In this document: positions 60,990-64,000 of the stretch, piece by piece
How positions within the stretch are numbered: the first letter of the stretch is position 1
How the letters are laid out: each line of letters opens with the position of its first letter
From: Carex sylvatica
Taxonomy: Eukaryota > Streptophyta > Magnoliopsida > Poales > Cyperaceae
Assembly (NCBI GenBank): GCA_964058845.1
Contig: CAXKVR010000021.1
Span: forward strand, 1 to 64,000
Length of the DNA stretch: 64,000 nt
Direction: 5' to 3'
Program-made: the position numbers and the translations under genes
Notes under the pieces: generated by a model
The model's input: only the letters and a program-made list of their open reading frames with translations
Databases searched by the model: none
Told to the model about the DNA's origin: nothing

Positions 60990-62150
60990 TCTCATTGACT
61001 TATTCGGTTCATGATAAGAATGGTACCAATGTGGGTAAATGGAAAGGAAATGGAAAGATTCAAGTTAAGTGGTGGTATAGATATAATGACCCTAAGATTC
61101 AAGGTAAATGGAAATCTTTATTATTAGCTAAGTATGGTTCACACTGTTCTCAAACCAGAATTTCTTACTTTTGGAAAGGAATTACAGCTTTAAAGGAATT
61201 AGTTAATACAGGTTTTATGAAAGAAATTGGGAATGGTATGTCAACATTATCCTTTTCGTAAGATAGATGGATAGGATAATGAATTGGAAATGGCATGTCC
61301 ACATTTATTCTCAATTGTGAAGGATGAATTGGCTACTGTAGCTAAGGTGTTAGGTCAAAACTTGAATTTGTCTTTCTCTAGATTGTAGACAACTGACAGG
61401 AGTATATAAAGAGAGAATGATTGTTATCACAACAACATCTGTTATCTCTTAGATCCAATTGGAGATGGTCAGCTAATAAGCATTTTCAGTTTATTCATTG
61501 TATACTTGGTTGGATTTTGGTGGCATTCCAAATTCCACGTTTGATTTACTTGGAAATCAACAATTGCCCTTAAAATTAAGGTGTTTCTTTTGCTGGTTCG
61601 GCAAAACAAAATACATACAAAGGTTAATTTATTTAAAAAAGGGTGTGGTTAGGTTGTACTGCTTGTCTTTTATGTGGCCAACCAGAAACCACAACTCATT
61701 TGTTTGTCAATTTTACTCAGCACAAGGTGTCTAGAGCCAGCCTTGAGACAATACAGCCTGTCACCCTGAGACAGGACGTATCATTGGGTAGTGTATATTT
61801 GAGAATGGATAGGTAACTTTAATGGTTTTACTTATAATTGTGATGATTTTCAAGATCTGAGGTTCATAGATCTACTTAGTAGAATTAATTAGAGGAGTTG
61901 CCTTGTGGACATTATGGCTTAATAGAAATATTTTATACTTTAATAATATAGCTACATCAGTTAGAAAGATAGATGCTCAAACTATATCATTAGCTTCCTT
62001 TTGGTGTAAAGCTAAGTCTACTAATTCTTTCTTCAAGTTATCCCTTATTCTACCAGCTGGAGATGTTAGTAATTTGCCTATGCAGTCTTCCATAGGTCCT
62101 CTGGTTCAGGGGGAGGATCTAGTACAGTAGGAGGTCCTCAATATTTGATA
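60990..62150 (+). pseudogene. LINE (non-LTR) retrotransposon 3' remnant, zf-RVT region
   Basis: Frames on the plus strand match the end of plant L1-like ORF2. One has KWKSLLLAKYGSH and SYFWKGITALKELV followed by IGNGMS (61100-61250). Later pieces contain a Cys-x-x-Cys-Gly-x-Pro-Glu-Thr and His-Leu-Phe-Val pattern (61650-61715) of the zf-RVT domain, and TLWLNRNILYFNN (61905-61945). Stops and frame changes separate them. No reverse transcriptase is present. Confidence 0.7.
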
Positions 62151-62229
62151 GACATGCACTTGCCCTTGGAACAAATGGGAGAGAGCAGCGAAGACATTTT
62201 GTCATGCGACCCAATAGAGATGTTCTGGA

Positions 62230-62586
62230 AAATCTTTAATATTGGATGTTATCTGGCAAAAAAAAAATTCTTGCCGTAAAACCCACCTGTTTCAAATATT
62301 GAAACCTGGATAAACAATGGCAACCAGTGCCCAAAAACCTGGATAAACAATGTCTTACAGATAAACAATAGCACCGGATAAGATATAGTTGAACAAAAAC
62401 CTAAGTGACAATACAATTGCAACCACTAGATTTGAGCAAAAAGATAGTCTTTATTGATAAAAGGTTGGGCTTATATAGAGCCTTACAAAACACTCTTACA
62501 AGCAACCCCCTAGACTATTCCATAATGGCCTATTCACCGATAGGTCCTCTAAACTATTCTAATACAATGTTTTTCATACCAACACT
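62230..62586 (-). repeat. copia 3' LTR
   Basis: On the minus strand it begins TGTTGGTATGAAAAACATTG directly after the polypurine tract. It contains a TATA-like stretch (ctctatataagc) and an AATAAA signal near 62456. The lower border is uncertain. Confidence 0.7.
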
Positions 62587-62598
62587 CCCCCTCAAGAT
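62587..62598 (-). other. polypurine tract of copia element
   Basis: On the minus strand, cttgagggggag just before the LTR TG, as in Tork/Retrofit-type copia elements. Confidence 0.7.
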
Positions 62599-62602
62599 GA
62601 GT

Positions 62603-64000
62603 CTATGGACGAAAGATATCCACTAGACCCATCTTGTCACATAGTCTCGACAAATCTAACGAACTAAGCCCTTTAGTGAGGCAGTCAGCCACTTGCTCTC
62701 TAGTAGCTACATGTCCCAGCTCAAGTAGTCCGCTATTCAGCTTTTCCTTGATGAAGAATCTGTCGATCTCCACATGCTTGGTCCTGTCATGCTGCACAGG
62801 GTTATTAGCAATGCTAATAGCTGACTTACTGTCGCACCACAGCTTCATTTGTGCCCCTTGGTCCATCTTGAGCTCCACCAACAGAGCTCTCAACCACATC
62901 ATCTCTGCAACACTTAAAGCCATGGCCCTGTATTCTGCCTCGGCTGTGGACCTCGCAACTACCGACTGTTTCTTGCTCTTCCAGGAGACCAGATTGCCTC
63001 CTACAAACATGCAATATCCAGACGTGGACTTCCTATCATCGGCACAACTAGCCCAGTCTGAATCACAGTATCCCTCAATATTCAAATGCCCATTCTTACG
63101 GAAAATCAACCCCTTCCCTGGTGCACTCTTCAGGTATCTCAGGATCTGGTACACAGCATCCATGTGACCCTCCCTAGGGTTATGCATGTAGCGACTCACC
63201 ACACTCACCGCAAAGGAGATGTCAGGGCGAGTGTGGCTCAAATAGATCAAGCGACCAACTAACCTCTGGTACCTTTCCTTATCAACTGACTCTCCTGCCT
63301 CAGCACTCAGCTTGGACTTTTGATCAATAGGGGCCACCGCAGGCTTGCACCCTAGCATACCTGTCTCTGTAAGTAAATCCAGCACATACTTCCTTTGAGA
63401 TAAGACAATCCCCTCTGCACCGCGAGCTATCTCAATCCCAAGAAAGTATTTTAGTTGCCCCAAGTCTTTCACCTCAAACTCCTTACTCAGTCTCTCCTTC
63501 AGTGATGCAATCTCACCCTCATCATCACCAGTGATAATCATGTCGTCCACATACACTGCTAGCATCGTAATGTGAACGCCACGTTGCCTGAAGAACAGTG
63601 TGTGGTCTGCATTGGTTTGCCGATATCCCATGTCTACCATAGCCCTCCTAAACCTGTCAAACCAGGCTCGAGGAGACTGCTTCCGCCCATAAAGAGATTT
63701 CTTGAGTCTGCACACCTTACCCTCCGTTTGTTTCGTGCCAAAACCCGGTGGGACCTCCATGTACACCTCCTCCAACAACTCACCATGAAGGAAGGCATTC
63801 TTCACATCAAGCTGATGTAACTTCCACCCCCCATTCGCTGCTAAGGAAACAAGTGTCCGCACTGTACTCATCTTCGCCACGGGTGCAAAAGTCTCATCAT
63901 AGTCGATACCATACGTCTGACTGTACCCCTTTGCCACCAACCGGGCCTTGTAACGCTCAACCCGACCCTCTGGGCTTTGCTTCACAGTGAAAACCCACTT
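62603..64000 (-). CDS. copia polyprotein, reverse transcriptase and RNase H (partial, runs off the window)
   Basis: One uninterrupted frame of more than 460 residues runs from the right window edge to the stop at 62603. It begins inside the reverse transcriptase (KWVFTVKQSPEGRVERYKAR style). It then has ARLVAKGYSQTYGIDYDETF, QLDVKNAFLHG and the catalytic YVDDMIITGDD, then LKYFLGIEIARG. The RNase H part has YCDSDWASCADDRKSTSGY, STAEAEYRAMA and KHVEIDRFFIKEK. The stop is followed closely by the polypurine tract and LTR. Gag, protease and integrase would lie beyond the window. The clean frame suggests recent insertion. Confidence 0.93.
   Translation of the reverse strand, partial: KWVFTVKQSPEGRVERYKARLVAKGYSQTYGIDYDETFAPVAKMSTVRTLVSLAANGGWKLHQLDVKNAFLHGELLEEVYMEVPPGFGTKQTEGKVCRLKKSLYGRKQSPRAWFDRFRRAMVDMGYRQTNADHTLFFRQRGVHITMLAVYVDDMIITGDDEGEIASLKERLSKEFEVKDLGQLKYFLGIEIARGAEGIVLSQRKYVLDLLTETGMLGCKPAVAPIDQKSKLSAEAGESVDKERYQRLVGRLIYLSHTRPDISFAVSVVSRYMHNPREGHMDAVYQILRYLKSAPGKGLIFRKNGHLNIEGYCDSDWASCADDRKSTSGYCMFVGGNLVSWKSKKQSVVARSTAEAEYRAMALSVAEMMWLRALLVELKMDQGAQMKLWCDSKSAISIANNPVQHDRTKHVEIDRFFIKEKLNSGLLELGHVATREQVADCLTKGLSSLDLSRLCDKMGLVDIFRP

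Overview
This window is nuclear DNA of a flowering plant, almost certainly a eudicot. It is AT-rich and full of plant-type transposable elements (Ty3/gypsy, Ty1/copia, LINE, hAT, CACTA and foldback MITE-like elements). Four intact plant genes lie between them: a two-pore potassium channel of the TPK/KCO family (20404-22941, minus, 3 exons), an R2R3-MYB factor resembling subgroup 7 flavonol regulators (43785-46074, minus, 3 exons), a divergent type III polyketide synthase of the chalcone synthase superfamily (56256-57651, plus, 2 exons) and an AP2/ERF factor (59828-60349, minus, 1 exon).

Layout. 1-5400: decayed gypsy element (gag-protease with in-frame stops, no reverse transcriptase, about 2 kb LTR followed directly by a second LTR start). 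5405-6790: decayed copia gag. 6790-9865: nothing recognisable. 9866-15692: a foldback repeat and, beside it, a 5.6 kb Ac-like hAT transposon with 12 bp terminal inverted repeats and a perfect 8 bp target duplication; its transposase is broken by frameshifts and by about 1.35 kb of foreign DNA that looks organellar. 15693-20403: intergenic, with duplications and foldbacks. 20404-22941: TPK gene, with a copy of one MITE in each intron. 23737-32548: an 8.8 kb CACTA-like element with dense palindromic subterminal arrays but no transposase. 32549-42620: AT-rich sequence with foldbacks, hAT- and CACTA-like non-autonomous elements and a copia gag remnant. 43785-46074: MYB gene. 46795-50550: a 1.5-1.8 kb direct segmental duplication. 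51008-54692: a tight array of large foldback elements, one carrying a nested hAT-type MITE with its own 8 bp duplication. 55030-57800: promoter, possible 5' UTR intron, and the polyketide synthase. 57829-59330: copia LTR plus RNase H remnant. 59828-60450: ERF gene. 60990-62150: LINE 3' remnant. 62230-64000: the 3' half of a well-preserved copia element running off the right edge.

Most notable points: (1) the polyketide synthase keeps the nucleophilic Cys and the Asn of the chalcone synthase triad but has Asn where the catalytic His should be, with further changes at cavity positions (Thr197 to Ala, Ser338 to Met, Pro375 to Ala in alfalfa CHS2 numbering); (2) the foldback array, in which elements share an inner core but have unrelated, yet internally matched, outer arms; (3) the nested insertions with readable target duplications. 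A flavonol-type MYB lies about 10 kb from the CHS-like gene, which is suggestive only: a regulatory link is inference.
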